NCBI GenBank assembly: GCA_028751875.1 | Contig: CM054140.1 | Location: 11,346,112 to 11,410,111, forward strand | Reading direction: 5' to 3' | Length of the DNA: 64,000 nucleotides | Source of the DNA: Rapana venosa | Taxonomy: Eukaryota; Mollusca; Gastropoda; Neogastropoda; Muricidae | Part shown: positions 1 to 11,810 of the stretch, one piece after another | Layout of the letters: the number at the start of each line of letters is the position of its first letter | Numbering within the stretch: position 1 is the first letter of the stretch | The notes under the pieces: generated by a model | Seen by the model: the letters and a program-made list of their open reading frames with translations, nothing else | Databases searched by the model: none | Told to the model about the DNA's origin: nothing | Position numbers and translations under genes: made by a program

Positions 1-57
1 ATATAATTGCACCCACATAAGTAGGGAAAAACAGATATTGAGCGGAATTGATACCTA

Positions 58-520
58 GTGTTTTGATTGAGATCCCTTTAATTTCCAAGTCTATGACCCA
101 GAAGTTTAGCTCCCATTACTTTCCAAGTCTCTGATCCAACAGACTTAGCTTCCCCTGTTTGCCAAGTCTCTGACCCACAGATTAGCTCCCTTTACTTTCC
201 AAGTCTCTGACCCAACAGATTAGCTCCCTTTACTTTCCAAGTCTCTGACCCAACAGATTTATCTCCTTTTGCTTTCCAAGTCACTTACCCAGAAGATTTA
301 GCTCCCTTTACTTTTCCACATCTCTAACCAACAGATTTAGCTCCCTTTTCTTCCAGGTCTCTACCCAAACATATATAACTCCGTTTACTTTCCATGCCCC
401 TAACCAAGAGATTTATTTTCCTTTCCTTAAACCCCAAATATTTAGCTCCCTTTACTTTCCAACTCTCAAATCCAACAGATTAGTTCCCTTTGCTTTGTAA
501 GTCTTTAAACCAAGGGTTTT
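58..520. repeat. Diverged minisatellite, about 39-bp unit, about 12 copies
   Basis: Unit built on TTAGCTCCCTTTACTTTCC followed by AAGTCTCTGACCCAACAGA. Central copies are near-identical; copies at both ends are eroded. No coding potential. Confidence 0.85.
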
Positions 521-539
521 TAGCTTGTTTTGTGTTGTG

Positions 540-617
540 TGTGTGGGGGGGGGGGGGGGGGCTTCTTTGGGTTTTTTCTTTGTGCAAATTTATCTTTCCC
601 ATAAAAAATCTCCTTTC

Positions 618-667
<50 letters not shown>

Positions 668-960
668 TGTTGTTTTTTTCTTGTTTTTTGTTTGTCTGTT
701 TGGGAGGGTGCTTTTGTCTGTTTGTTTTTTTTTGTTGTTTTAAAAATTGTGTTGTGTGTTTGTGTGTGTGGTTTTTTTTTTTGGTTGTTGTTGGTTTTTT
801 TTTGTTTTTTGTTTTTTTTGGGGGGGCGTTTCTGGGGTTTATTTTGTCGTTAGCTCGTCCGGGGTTGTTTGTTTGTTTGTTTGTCTGTTTGTTTGTTTGT
901 TTTTTTTCTTTTTCTCTCTTTTCTTTAAAAAAAAAGTTTTTTCCCTTTGCTTCTACTGTT
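540..960. repeat. G-run, (CT)n and T/G-rich low-complexity tract
   Basis: A poly-G run at about 546-561, (CT)n at 620-659, then about 300 bp of T and G homopolymer mixtures with (TTTG)n. Open frames here are composition artefacts. Confidence 0.9.
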
Positions 961-997
961 TGAAAATATGAGTACTGAGTGCATTTTCAATGTGACC

Positions 998-1072
998 CCA
1001 CGGGCGGGGACTTTGGATGTAAAAAAGCACATGAGTACTTATTCATTATCCTGAAAAAAAGAATTTGTTTCT
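998..1072 (+). mobile_element. SINE family A, 3' fragment
   Basis: Sense 3' end with GGGACTTTGGATG, AAAAAAGCACATGAG and the TTATTCATTATCC block, then AAAGAATTTG. Confidence 0.7.
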
Positions 1073-1265
1073 ATTACTTATAATGTGTAGATGTTCTTTT
1101 TATGACTTTATTGGCTTTTCCCCCCTCTTTATTAAAGTGAGTGTATGGGTATTGCACTTATTTTTTTTATCATGACATTCAATTTGTATGAGTATAAATT
1201 TAAAAAGTGTTTGTGTTGATCGTGTGCTAATGTGAGTATTACATATTTAGTATTATCCCTGAATT

Positions 1266-1390
1266 CCCCCCCCCCCACACACACACACTCACACACACAA
1301 CAACACACACACACACACACACACCCCACACACACATACATACATACACACACTCACTCACTCACTCACTCACTCACTCATATTCTCTCC
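1266..1390. repeat. (CA)n and (ACTC)n microsatellites
   Basis: Poly-C, (CA)n, CATA units, then (CTCA)n. Near-identical flanking text (ATCATGACAT, AATTTG, ATCTCTGAA) recurs around 1470-1575, so 1130-1620 may hold two copies of one local repeat. Confidence 0.85.
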
Positions 1391-2109
1391 CTCAATAACT
1401 GTATAGGTTTATATTTCTTCTTTGTTTTGTTTCTTGTTTTTATTGTGTGGATGTATGGGTATTAAATGTATTTCATTATCATGACATATAATTTGAAACG
1501 AATATAATCTAAAATGAGTGTTGATGGGATCGCATACTGTTTTGGGAATTATATATTGGATATTATCTCTGAAATACACACACACACTCTCTCTGTCTCT
1601 CTGTCTCTTTCTCACCTTTTATCGTCTCGCTTATAGTTATAGTGTATCCTGATGAAGGATTCATATTTTGTATTTTCAATACTTTATTGGACTTGCCTCT
1701 GTACATAAGTTTTAATGAGTGCCCTATTTCAATATCTTATAGTTATGTGTAACAAGTATGTGTACCATTTGACATTGTGTAGATGTTTATCTTTATGACT
1801 TATTAAGTTTGGTCGTGTTATTTTTCTTGGCTCTGTTGTTGTTCTTGTTGTTGTTGTTTGTTTTTTCTCTTTTTTATCTTCTTCTGTTGGTTTGGTTTTT
1901 CTTTCTCTTTTGTTTGTTTGTTTGTTTTGGTTAGGTTTTTTTGGGGGGTAGGGGTGGGGGGTGGGTATCTTAGGGTTTTCTTTTATTTGCTTGCTTTGGG
2001 GGGGGGGGGGTGGTTGTTGGGGGGGAGCTGTTTTGAAAAGGGTTATTTCCCCTTGTTTTTATTGTGAGACTGTATAAGTATTGGGTTATTATTATTAAGA
2101 TGTATCCCT

Positions 2110-2195
2110 AACGGGCGGGGACTGGATGTAAAAAAGCACATATGTGCTTATTCATTATCCTCGAAATAAAAGAATTTGTCATTGTCATTGTCATT

Positions 2196-2275
<80 letters not shown>
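2110..2275 (+). mobile_element. SINE family A 3' fragment with (TTGTCA)n tail running into (CT)n
   Basis: GGGGACTGGATG and the TTATTCATTATCCTCGAAATAAAAG end, then four TTGTCA/TTGTCATT units, then about 75 bp of (CT)n. This is a tail type different from the (ATT)n type seen elsewhere. Confidence 0.75.
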
Positions 2276-2277
2276 AG

Positions 2278-2380
2278 GGGAGAGCTAGCCTTGTGATTAG
2301 TAACGCGCGTTGCGCATTGATCTGCTGACACTGGTTTGAATCTAGTTCAAGAGGATGTTTTCTCTGGAGTTAACATCAGT
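2278..2380 (+). mobile_element. SINE family A 5' head fragment abutting a LINE
   Basis: The degenerate tRNA-like head is followed by the family A signature CTCTGGAGTTAACATCAGTGC, which stops where LINE coding sequence begins (about 2381). Confidence 0.7.
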
Positions 2381-3549
2381 GCTTTTCGATTAGCTTTGGG
2401 TGTACCTTTTCATGCATCAACCATGGGTACTTATAAAGAGATAGGAATTTTGCCATTAGACAATTATCGACAACTGGCCGTGGCTAAATATATCTTATGT
2501 TGTTCAAAACAAGAAACCAATGTGGACACCGAAATTAGTATAAGATCAAATATCAAACTTTCCTAAAAGAGCACATGCTATTCGTTCAGTAACCTACACA
2601 TCTCAACTATTTGATAAGACAGAAATATGTCCTACAAAATCAACTGAATCAAAGATTGATTTCTCGCGGAGTCCGCAATGGGAGCTTCAGAGGGCTAATT
2701 TTTACATAAGTTACACTTCTTTAACCAAAAAAGGTAATGAAAATATCAGTAGGGCGTCAGTAAAAGAATACATACAAACTACATATCCAGAACATCTCAA
2801 AATCTACACTGACGGTTCCTTTTGAGCGACGGAGGTGGGTGCAGCGTTTGTTATCCTATCAATGAAAGCAGAGAGATCATTTCATATTGGGAAAAATCTA
2901 TCTATATTTACAGCTGAATTATCTGCCATGTTGATGGCTATATATTATCTTCTAGATTTTCCTGAAGATATATTTCAGACGCTTATCTGTGTTGATTCCA
3001 AGTCGGTTCTACTTGCTCTAAAATATTCCAGTTTAAAAGTGAGACAAGATCCCGTAACTGAGATTGGACATCTGATTCATTTTCTCATGTTACCAGGCAC
3101 TGGTGTTACTTTTTGCTGGATTCCTTCCTATTGTGGTATCTACTTTAATGAAAAAGTTGACAAAATAGCAAAATGTGGAGCTAAGCATAGTAATGGGTCC
3201 CACAGCATAAATGTCCCCTTATCCATTCATGAGGACTATAGCATGTTGCAAAATCCATGCTGGAAACATTTTATAGATAAACTATAAGACATCGGTTCTT
3301 CCTGGAATGATGATGTAGCCCATGTATTATCTTTTGATAAGATCAAATGCCGTAACTCATATGAATATAGAAATGGTGTATCTCTTATCTACAGGTACAA
3401 TGCTTTTAGAACTTATTTTCAAAAGCAGCAATCTGTGGCGAAAATATTACCATTGCTCACATTCTTTTAGAATGCAGAGATTTAAAAAAAAAAAAGCTTT
3501 TTACCTGTCTTCATAGTCTATTGCTTAGAGCAAATTCTAAAAGACATTC

Positions 3550-3590
<41 letters not shown>

Positions 3591-4045
3591 TCGTCTGATA
3601 TCACTAATTGGTGGAAGGACGTTAAACAGGAATTAACTAACTTTTGTTGTCTAAATTTGCGGGCTTGTGTGTTTTTGTTTGTTTGTTTGTTTGCTGGTGT
3701 GTTTTGTTGTTGTTGTTGTTTTTTGGGGGGCGCTGGAGTGCCGGTGAATGTTGCATTCATGATTACTTTGTTGATGGATACAATATTTTCTCTCTTGTTA
3801 TCAAGTTCAGACGGTCTTTTATGGACTTGTATTTATGTTGACAGTTGTGTTACTTTGTTCTTTTCTTTTGATATGATTAGCCAAGTTGTTTGTGCGCTTT
3901 ATGAGACCTTTTTTTTTTTTAGTTTGGTGCGTGTGTATGAATTTTGTGTGTGTGTGTGTGAGGGCAGGATGAGCAAAGCTTGTATGCTTACTTGTTTTAC
4001 CATCAATAAAGATCATTTTGACTTGACTTCACTAAACTTGACTTT
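2381..4045 (+). pseudogene. Non-LTR retrotransposon remnant, RT thumb plus RNase H (I/Jockey-like)
   Basis: The conceptual protein has FRLALGVP and GILPLDNYR (region after RT), then an RNase H domain: YTDGS (about 2806-2820), AELSA, VDSKS, WIPSYCGIYFNEKVDKIAK. After a frame shift, ICGKNITIAHILLECRDL at about 3430 is the zinc-knuckle-like C-terminal piece. Dead: an in-frame TGA directly after YTDGSF (2823), a stop at about 3285, further frame shifts, and a (CA)n insertion at 3555-3590. The 3' end carries AATAAA at about 4006 and TTGACTTGACTT-type tail repeats. Confidence 0.8.
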
Positions 4046-4149
4046 ACACACACACATACACACATACATACACACACACACAACAAACACACACACAGAG
4101 GATCTCTTTCTGCAACTCCCCCTCTCCCTTCCTCTGTTTCTGCCTCCCA

Positions 4150-4290
<141 letters not shown>

Positions 4291-4392
4291 GGTGGGTCAC
4301 GAGCCATACATAAAACAATAAACATGTAAACATATCATCACCCAAAAAAAACACCCCTTCACACACTATCTGAACATCAGCACGCACCCACC

Positions 4393-4397
<5 letters not shown>

Positions 4398-4425
<28 letters not shown>

Positions 4426-4450
4426 CACACACAACGCGCGCGCGCGTGCT
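4398..4450. repeat. (CA)n then (CG)n
   Basis: Alternating purine-pyrimidine tract; more (CA)n follows at 4652-4705. Confidence 0.85.
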
Positions 4451-4850
4451 CAATCGCGTTTGGGGTATTTTCTGTCTGTGATAAAGTTCAAAGCCAGCAA
4501 GTGTGACAAGCGCCTCTGCAAGTGCGCAAATGCAAAATAACTGTCCCATTTGTTTGCCTACGACGACTCCAGTCACCGCCAGCCAGCTCTCCTGACAAGC
4601 TTGTCTCTTTGACAGACTTCTAACATTACACTCTCCTCCCCCCCTCACTCTGACACACACACACACACACACTACCCACACACACACACACACATATACA
4701 CACAACCGGGCATGCCGAATTCAGTGAAATGCCCTCAAGGAGTAGATGAGTCAGTCAGTATGCGTAATCTTATCTCCTCCTCCCCCTTCCTATGCAAATA
4801 CACCTGCTTTTTTGCTTTGCTTAGAAGTTGTGCTTTGCTTAGAAGTTGTA

Positions 4851-4851
4851 C

Positions 4852-4882
<31 letters not shown>

Positions 4883-4918
4883 TGTGTGTTTGCGCACGCG
4901 AGCGCGCGCGTGTGTTTA
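4851..4918. repeat. (CG)n(TG)n tract
   Basis: (CG)n followed by (TG)n and CGCG mixtures, preceded by a doubled 20-bp block (TTTGCTTTGCTTAGAAGTTG-like). Confidence 0.85.
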
Positions 4919-5500
4919 TGTATCACCAAAACGAGAGAAGGCTAAAATCTGGGATGGAGATTTAGCTCGAAATGAAAACCACCCCAAGTTATGACAGGTA
5001 AGGGACAAACTGCAAAACACAAATGCATGCACAGAACACAGAGGCAGTCACGTGTTGCCTCCCCTGACTGCTGCCAAAAGCTGTGTCTGTCAGTGACTGG
5101 GGGTCAGCCATGCGCCAAGGTCTGCAGTAATGAACAAGCTGTTATGCCTGAACATGCAATGGTGACATTATCTATATTATTGTCTTCATCCACGACAAGC
5201 TCTTAGCATATCGACATGCATTCACCTTGACACACACACACACACACACACACACTTTTTTTTTTATTGTTCCTTTGTTTGCTGCTGATTGGGTTTGTGG
5301 GTTGGTTGGTTCGTTTGTTTGGGTTGTTGTTGGGAAGGGGAGGGGGGGGGGGGGGTCGGTGATGGGGGGCGGTTGGCTGGTTGGTTTTTTGTATGCTGAT
5401 TACTTAGTTTTGTATTGTTGGTTTGTTTGTTGTTATTGTTCTTTTTCTCTTTGTATTGGATCACCTTAACTACTGTTGCTGTATTCGAGTTGGTAAAAAA

Positions 5501-5781
5501 GTAAAGGTGTCCCATAACCTATAAGTTCGTAGGGGAGTAAGGCATCAGAGACCTCAGCTTCTCCAGGGGCCAGCATGTTGAGGGCGGCGCCCATCTCCTC
5601 TCCCTCGCTGCTTTACCTCCCCTGTACCCATTTACAGCTGGGTGAACTCGGGGACTGTACTGAAGCCAAGGCGCGCGAACGGTCACCCATCCAACTGGTA
5701 ACCACGCTCGACGCTGCTTAACCTTAGCTGGGGGGGAAAGCGAGTGCTCTGACCAGTGAGCTATCCCGTCCTGTCACCCCC
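5501..5781 (-). mobile_element. SINE family C (tRNA-5S rRNA chimeric head), full-length
   Basis: Read on the minus strand: tRNA A-box-like TAGCTCACTGG, then a 5S rRNA-like block (TTAAGCAGCGTCGAGCGTGG, CCAGTTGGATGGGTGACCG), then the unique body (CAGCTGTAAATGGGTAC, GAGATGGGCGCCG) ending CCTATAGGTTATGGGACACC. Confidence 0.85.
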
Positions 5782-6189
5782 GTTGGAGTTGGTAGGTAAT
5801 TTAATATTTTGTTTATTTTTCCTGAATGATTGCTTTCAATGGAAGGCTTTATGTATTTTTGTTTTAAATTGAAAACCGCTGTACATGCTGGCCTGTGTGG
5901 GACCGAGGAAAGAGGGGAGGGATTGGATGTCCTTGCTGACACTTAATCAGGGTAATGAAAACAAACGTCTAGACTCTCAAGGGTTTTGAATGTGTGCTTG
6001 TGGAAAAACGGACGAGTAGAAGACAGAGGAGGGAGGAAGGGGGGCGGGGGTTAGGTGTAGATGCGATCGTAAAATGTTGTAACATGATACGTTTGCAATG
6101 TTAGCTTTCTATCCATTTTCTGTTTGGGGTTGTTTCTTGGTTTCTTTCATTTAGGTGTGTGGTGTGATGTATTATATGATAGAGGGGAT

Positions 6190-6430
6190 ATGGGTGGGTA
6201 TGTATGTATTATGTATGTATGTATGTGCATATGTATGTATTATGTATGTATGTATGTATGTATGTGTATATGTAAGTATGTATGTGTGTATGTATGTATG
6301 TAAGTATATGTGCGTACGTACGTATGTACGTATGTATGTATATATGTAGGTAGGTAGGCATGCATGCATGCATGCATGTATGTATGTATGTATGTATGTA
6401 TGTAGGTAGGTAGGTAGGTAGGTAGGTTTT
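6190..6430. repeat. (GTAT)n/(GTAG)n tetranucleotide array
   Basis: Interrupted GTAT units with CATG and CGTA variants, ending in (TAGG)n. Confidence 0.9.
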
Positions 6431-6559
6431 GAAATATTTTTTAAAGAAAAGTATACATTAGTTGTGTGTGTGAGTATCTTTAAAAGTGTTTTCTATGTGG
6501 TTAATTTATGTGGCTTGTTTTGTTAAGGTCTTCATTCTAATACTTGTATGCACATATTT

Positions 6560-6643
6560 GATTTTTTTTAACGGATTGCTTGATGATAAAACCAATTGCC
6601 CTGCTTTTTCAATGTACCATCTGGAAATGAAAGTTTGACTTTG

Positions 6644-6681
<38 letters not shown>

Positions 6682-6690
6682 CACACACAT
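6560..6690 (+). mobile_element. LINE 3' end (TTGACT-type tail) with (CA)n
   Basis: GCTTTTTCAATGTACCATCTGG, then GAAAGTTTGACTTTGACC and a (CA)n tract. The same terminal block recurs at 7908, 8690, 39600 and 41985. Confidence 0.6.
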
Positions 6691-6756
6691 CTTCCGATGA
6701 CTGCCCTTGTGGCGAAGTACTGGAATATATCCAAACACGCAAACGTCTCATCCAGT

Positions 6757-7042
6757 AATAAATAATAATAATAATATTTGGAATTTATACAGCGCTGAAT
6801 CTTGTAAAGCAACAAATCAAAGCGCTCAGATTTTTTTCTCGAGGATAATGGAATAAGCACTCATGTCCTTTTTTTACATCCAGTCCCCGTGTGTATGCGG
6901 TTTTGTAAATGTTGTCATCTGTTCCCACCGGCACACAATGGCCTACTCTTTCGAAAAGCGGAACAGGATTTAACGTGTGCGCAAGATGTTCTGCATGCGT
7001 TCGCACACGGGGCCTCGGTTTATAGTCTCATCCGAAGGACGT
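6757..7042 (-). mobile_element. SINE family A with LINE-type stem-loop and (ATT)n tail
   Basis: Minus-strand order: body from GTCCTTCGGATGAGACTATA to TTCCATTATCCTCGAG, then GAGCGCTTTGATTTGTTGC, ACAAGATTCAGCGCTG and (ATT)n. The tRNA head is missing. Confidence 0.85.
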
Positions 7043-7427
7043 ACTCCCAGTCTCACAGTGATTCCCAGGTGGGAGGAGGGAGACAGAGATCATCATTATA
7101 CTGACTGGGTGACCCTCAGCGTGTTAAGCTAGGGAACGCCCAACGACAAGATTTTCCTCGTGCAAAAAAAAGAAAAGAAATAATAAACCCCCCAACATCC
7201 CCCGAAGAAGAAACCTATACCAGTGACAACGTGGCCATATCCTGTCCACAAGCAGACTTTGTATTTGTATACCATTTCATGTCAAGGTGAGATTTCTCTG
7301 CCTGAACTTTGGGCTGCTCTCCCCGGTGAGAACCCGTCGCCACAAAACAGCGCCACCCATAATTTTTTTTTCCTGTGTGCATGGGTATTTGTTCCTCTTA
7401 TTAGAGTTGCTTTTTTTTTTACATGCT

Positions 7428-7602
7428 TGTTACACACGGGACCTCGGTTTATAGTATCATCCGAAAGACTAGCTCCTAGACCACCAGTCATAATCTAGTA
7501 GATGGGGGGAAAGTTTGGGCGTAAACGTATATCGAACCCGGACTCGGATCAAACCCGAACTGTTCGTTTTCTAGGCAGGTGTATTACCTCTAGGCCCCCG
7601 CT
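7428..7602 (-). mobile_element. SINE family A, 5' half with divergent tRNA-like head
   Basis: Ends in the family A block (GATACTATAAACCGAGGTCCC on the minus strand). Its head, around CCTAGAGGTAATACACCTGCC, differs from the common head, and its B-box-like GGGTTCGAT is present. Confidence 0.65.
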
Positions 7603-7830
7603 TTGTTAGTGAAGACAGATAGAGGGTATGGTGAGGCTGAAAATAATATAGCCAAGAAAAATGACTTGGGGAAGAAAGCAACAGGGAAAAAGAAACTACG
7701 CAATAAAAGAAGAAACGAGAGGCCCAAAATGATCCATTTTGCAATTCAGGAAAGCTTGTTACTGTTTCAAGCAGCAGTGTGTCATTAGTTAACCAAAGGT
7801 ATATGAAGTTCTTGATTAACAGACTGGCTC

Positions 7831-7837
<7 letters not shown>

Positions 7838-7874
<37 letters not shown>

Positions 7875-7975
7875 CGCGCGCGCGATGTGTGTGTGTGTTT
7901 GTGTGTGAAAGTCAAAGTCCAAAGCCAAATTGTTATTTACAGATGGTACACTGACTAAGCAAAACACTTGCTTTT
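7838..7975 (-). mobile_element. (TG)n plus LINE 3' end (TTGACT-type tail)
   Basis: (TG)n with CGCGCG at 7876-7884; on the minus strand, a GTACCATCTG-like terminal block followed by TTTGACTTTCAC leads into the microsatellite. Confidence 0.55.
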
Positions 7976-8299
7976 TCTTTTTTTTTTTACATGAAGCCAT
8001 CTACGAAAGAAATATGTATATATAAAAAACGAAAAATAATTATATTAACAACGATCAATACGACATAAACAACAACAATAATGAAGACTGAAATGATGAT
8101 AACCTCAGAAAACTAACCAACCACACACACATTTCTGAACAAAATGTGTGTGATATCTTCAGTTTAACGTCTATTCATATTTAGTGATTTTAGACGGGAA
8201 AAAACTAACAAGAAAAAGCAAACGATAAATGAAAAGAGTCAGATAACAGCACTGAATAAAAACCAACTTTAACATACTACAAAAACTGTGTTACAAAAA

Positions 8300-8310
8300 G
8301 AGTGTGTGTG

Positions 8311-8342
<32 letters not shown>

Positions 8343-8380
8343 TGAGTGCGTGCGTGATGCGTGCGTGGTGTGTGTGTGAA

Positions 8381-8433
<53 letters not shown>

Positions 8434-8434
8434 C

Positions 8435-8488
<54 letters not shown>

Positions 8489-8490
8489 GA
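8300..8490. repeat. (TG)n, (CGTG)n and (GA)n compound array
   Basis: TG, then TGCG, then two (GA)n blocks. Confidence 0.9.
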
Positions 8491-8499
8491 CGTTAGTTT

Positions 8500-8612
8500 T
8501 TCCTTCCAAGGCTAGAGCTGCCAGGTTCACCTGTGGTGAGCTGTTGTGTAGGCAAATGTTTGACCCCCATCAAGGCTGCCGCAGTCCGACTTCGGAATTG
8601 CTGTCTTACCCC
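8500..8612 (-). mobile_element. SINE family B, fragment
   Basis: CGAAGTCGGACTGCGGC and CTAGCC blocks match the 3' half of the copies at 57765 and 61315. Confidence 0.5.
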
Positions 8613-8689
8613 CACACTGGTATGTATGTGGCTTTGTTTGTGGGGTTTGGTTTTTTTAAACCTGTACCATCTGTTCTTCCCTGCAAGCA

Positions 8690-8775
8690 AAGGCCTCTTC
8701 TTTCAAGCCAAGTCAACGTTTTATTTCCAGATGGTTACATTGAACAAGCAATGCATTTTGCTTTTTGTCCTCCAT
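8690..8775 (-). mobile_element. LINE 3' end fragment (TTGACT-type tail)
   Basis: Minus strand reads TGTAACCATCTGGAAATAAAA then GTTGACTTGG. Confidence 0.5.
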
Positions 8776-8892
8776 CCAGTCATCTATCTAGGAACAAACA
8801 ACAACTTGATCAATATTATCCTACTACATTATTACCATAACCAATAATAATAAAGCTGACTCAAAAAAAAAGAAAACATGGCCGAGCGGGTT

Positions 8893-9005
8893 TGTCATAT
8901 GTGCAAGATGTTCTGCATGGGTTCCTACACTAGACTTCAGTTTAGCGTCTCATCCGACGGTTGTTTTTCGGGAGAGGGGAGTCGGCAATGATGTTATTTG
9001 CTCCA
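8893..9005 (-). mobile_element. SINE family A fragment
   Basis: Contains the GCAAGATGTTCTGCATG, GTCTCATCCGA and GAGTCGGCA blocks of the body in antisense. Confidence 0.65.
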
Positions 9006-9074
9006 TGTCTTCAAACCCGGTGTCGTGAGAACAGCTTAACCCTACTAGGCATACTTGCCAAGCTGTTATCAAGA

Positions 9075-9538
9075 CTCCGGGGTGTTGTCTGTGTGGTGTG
9101 TTGTGGTGTCTTGTTGTGTGGTTATGTGTTGTATGGTGGGGTGTGTCGGTGTGTATTGTGTTGGTAAGTGTCGTGGGTTGTGTAGGTGTGAGTGTTTCGT
9201 TCGTGTGTGGAGTGGTGTGGTGGTGTGTGTGTGTGTGTGTGTGTGTGTATACGTGTGTGTGTAAGTGTGTGTGTGTGTGTGTTGTGTGTGTGTCGTGTGT
9301 ATGTGTGTGTGTGTGTGTGTGCGTGCGTGCGCGTGCGTGTGTGTGGCGCGCTGGTGTGTGTTTATGTGTGTTACGTGTTGTGTGTACGTGTTTGTGTGCA
9401 TGTGTGTCGAGTGTGTGTGTGTTGTGTGTGTGCGTGCGCCAGTGCGGGCGTGTTGTGTCTGTGTGTGTTTGTGTGTCTGTGCTGTGTGGTGTGTCTTTGT
9501 GTGTTGGTGTGTGTTGTGGTGTTGTGTGTGTGTGTGTG

Positions 9539-9571
<33 letters not shown>

Positions 9572-9600
9572 GTGCGCGCGCGCGCGCGCTCGCTATTAGT
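9075..9600. repeat. 500-bp imperfect (TG)n array with CG-rich islands
   Basis: Alternating T/C-G purine-pyrimidine sequence ending in (GC)n at about 9573-9592. Open frames on both strands are artefacts. Confidence 0.9.
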
Positions 9601-10589
9601 CTACTTTCAGTCATAGCAATTTGTCTGCTTGACATTTGGACTTCTTTCCACTGGGAGAGTGGGTAGCTCTATGAGGAGCACCACCCATTCCTTCTGTCAT
9701 TAGTTTTGCCAGCCTGCTCTGTGTGTGTGTGTCTGTGTCTGTGTCTGTGCCTGTGTGTGTGTACATGTGTCTGTGCTCCAGTTATAGACCTTTTGACAAT
9801 AACCCCACCCCCTCCCCTCCCCACTCAACCGTCATTTCAAAAAATAGGGATTCAGTTCAAGTGTACAGAGTAAGTAGGAGATACAATTTAAACCACTTTT
9901 CGGGGCTTACTTCCTTTTCATATTTTTTGGTATGTTTTAATGGAGGGGGTATGGTTGCATATCGCCGGTTTGACGTTTCCTCATTATGATTGGGAATGAA
10001 GAGAAGAGAGAAGGAGCTAGGGGCCTCAGCTGACATTTTACAGGCACACACTGCCCTACATGCTCACACACTGTATGTAAGTGCCCCCCACTCCCACCCC
10101 CCACCCCAGTTTTGCCCTCAATCAGAAACTGTGGCAAGACAGACTGTTTCTTTGTGCTCCGCCCAAGCTCTTTTAATTACACGCACATGTACGCATGTGT
10201 GTAGGCATGCACGCACACACGCAAGCACGCGTGCACACACACACACACACACACACTATTATGACTATTATTATCATAAGACTATGGGTTGAATTCGTGC
10301 ATCAAATATCTAAATAAACATATACAATAATTGTTGCAGTGGGTAAAAGCGGCCACATAGGCAACATTTTACTATTGGTGAACCTCGCAGATCTGAGTGA
10401 GAAACGTGGAATTTTTATCAATGAATTGTTCTTGAAAAGCCGTTGGTGGGGTTTTTTTCAAAACACATCACAAACTGTTCTTTCCTCAAGATCTTTACAT
10501 GCAGTGGCCAACCTAAGCTTAGTGGTAAACCAGATCCTCGAATATCGATGTGAACAACGACAAGCATAACATAACACCACCAATATGCA

Positions 10590-11430
10590 GCCATTTTTCT
10601 GGAGCAGCTAGGAAACCTTCCTTTTCTAAATACAAACTAAAGTGTACCCTGAGACCAAGTAAATCTGCAGGACTGGGACAAATTGTTCAACAGCTGTTGT
10701 AAAGGTAGGACAGTTTCAGGTAACAGAATAACATCGTCTGCAAGCAGGAGAGATAGCGAATTGTGTGGGTCATGAGGATCACTTGCACCATGACTGTCAT
10801 TTCTAATAACGTTATCAGTTCATGGATAAAATGAATAAATAATAAATAAATAAAATAAACAAAGGACTGAATACGTTACCCTTGTTTAACACCAGTTGTG
10901 CAAGTTAATAAAGTCTGTTAACCTTGCACTCCATTGAATTTGCCCTTCACATTCCCATGCATGACTTTAAAACATCGTAGTAGTTTGGGTTTTAAATTTT
11001 TTAATTTTATTTATTCTTTTATTTCGAGGATAATGGATAGCATTCATGTGCTTTTTTACATCCAGTCCCCGTGTGTATGCAGTTTATAAATTATGTTATC
11101 TGTTCCCACCAGCACACAATAGCCTACTGTTCTGAAAAGCGGAGCGGGTTTTTAACGTAGTTTACCTTTCACACCATTTACATTATGGGCCATAATACAT
11201 TCTTGTTGATAGAGTCAAAAGCCTTGAAAAATCATTGAAGGCTACATATAACTTATGATTATAAGCTAACAATTTCTAAACAATTTCAAACGGTAAACAT
11301 AGTGGAGTACCCTTTCTTAAAACCTGCTTGATGCTCACAATGTTAACCATTGCCTTAACTCACTTATGTAACCTTCTATTCCTTAATTGTAGTACTTTCA
11401 GTTGTTTTTCAGGCCACTCTCCCCTTAACT
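10590..11430 (-). pseudogene. Non-LTR RT fragment, interrupted by a SINE
   Basis: Minus-strand translation in broken frames shows FFKAFDSINKNVLWPIM (RT motif A region, about 11190-11240) and LADDVILLPETVLPLQQLL (the catalytic xADD motif, about 10690-10755). Between them sits a family A SINE fragment (11022-11160). Same type as 23140-23935. Frame shifts make it non-functional. Confidence 0.7.
11022..11160 (-). mobile_element. SINE family A fragment nested in LINE remnant
   Basis: Antisense TTTCGAGGATAATGG, ATCCAGTCCCCGTGTGTATG and CCCACCAGCACACAATAGCC blocks. Confidence 0.8.
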
Positions 11431-11455
11431 CTTCAGAATTTACTTATCTTTTTAT

Positions 11456-11810
11456 TTATTCTTCTATTTCAAGGATAACGGAATAAGCACTCTCGTGCTT
11501 TTTCTATATCCAGTCCCCGTGTGTATGCAGTTTTGTAAATGTTGTCACACGTTCCAACCATAGCTTACTCGTCTGAAAAGCAGAACATGTTTTAACGTAT
11601 GCGCAAGATGTTCTCTGTGCGTTTGCATAGGGGACCTCGGTTTATAGTCTCAATGGAAGGAATTCTTTTGGGGGGAGGGGGGGGAGTGGAGTCGGCACTG
11701 ATGTTAACTTTAGGGGAAAATATCCTCTTGAACGGGATTCGAACTCAGTCAGCAGATCAGAGTGCAATGCGCATCACACTGAACACCAGGCTATCGAGTA
11801 CCCTGAATGA
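11456..11810 (-). mobile_element. SINE family A, full-length with tRNA head
   Basis: Whole body in antisense from TTTCAAGGATAACGG to the head, with B-box-like GGGATTCGAACTC and the head end AGGCTATCGAGTACCC. Contains an expanded internal G-run at 11670-11688. Confidence 0.85.

Noticed and set aside
9069..9635. Cys/Val-rich plus frames and Thr/His-rich minus frame of 188 aa
   Set aside because: (TG)n artefact; nothing resembling a cysteine-rich peptide with a signal sequence.
10339..10569. 76-aa plus frame
   Set aside because: No homology recognised and it lies beside an antisense LINE remnant; likely chance.
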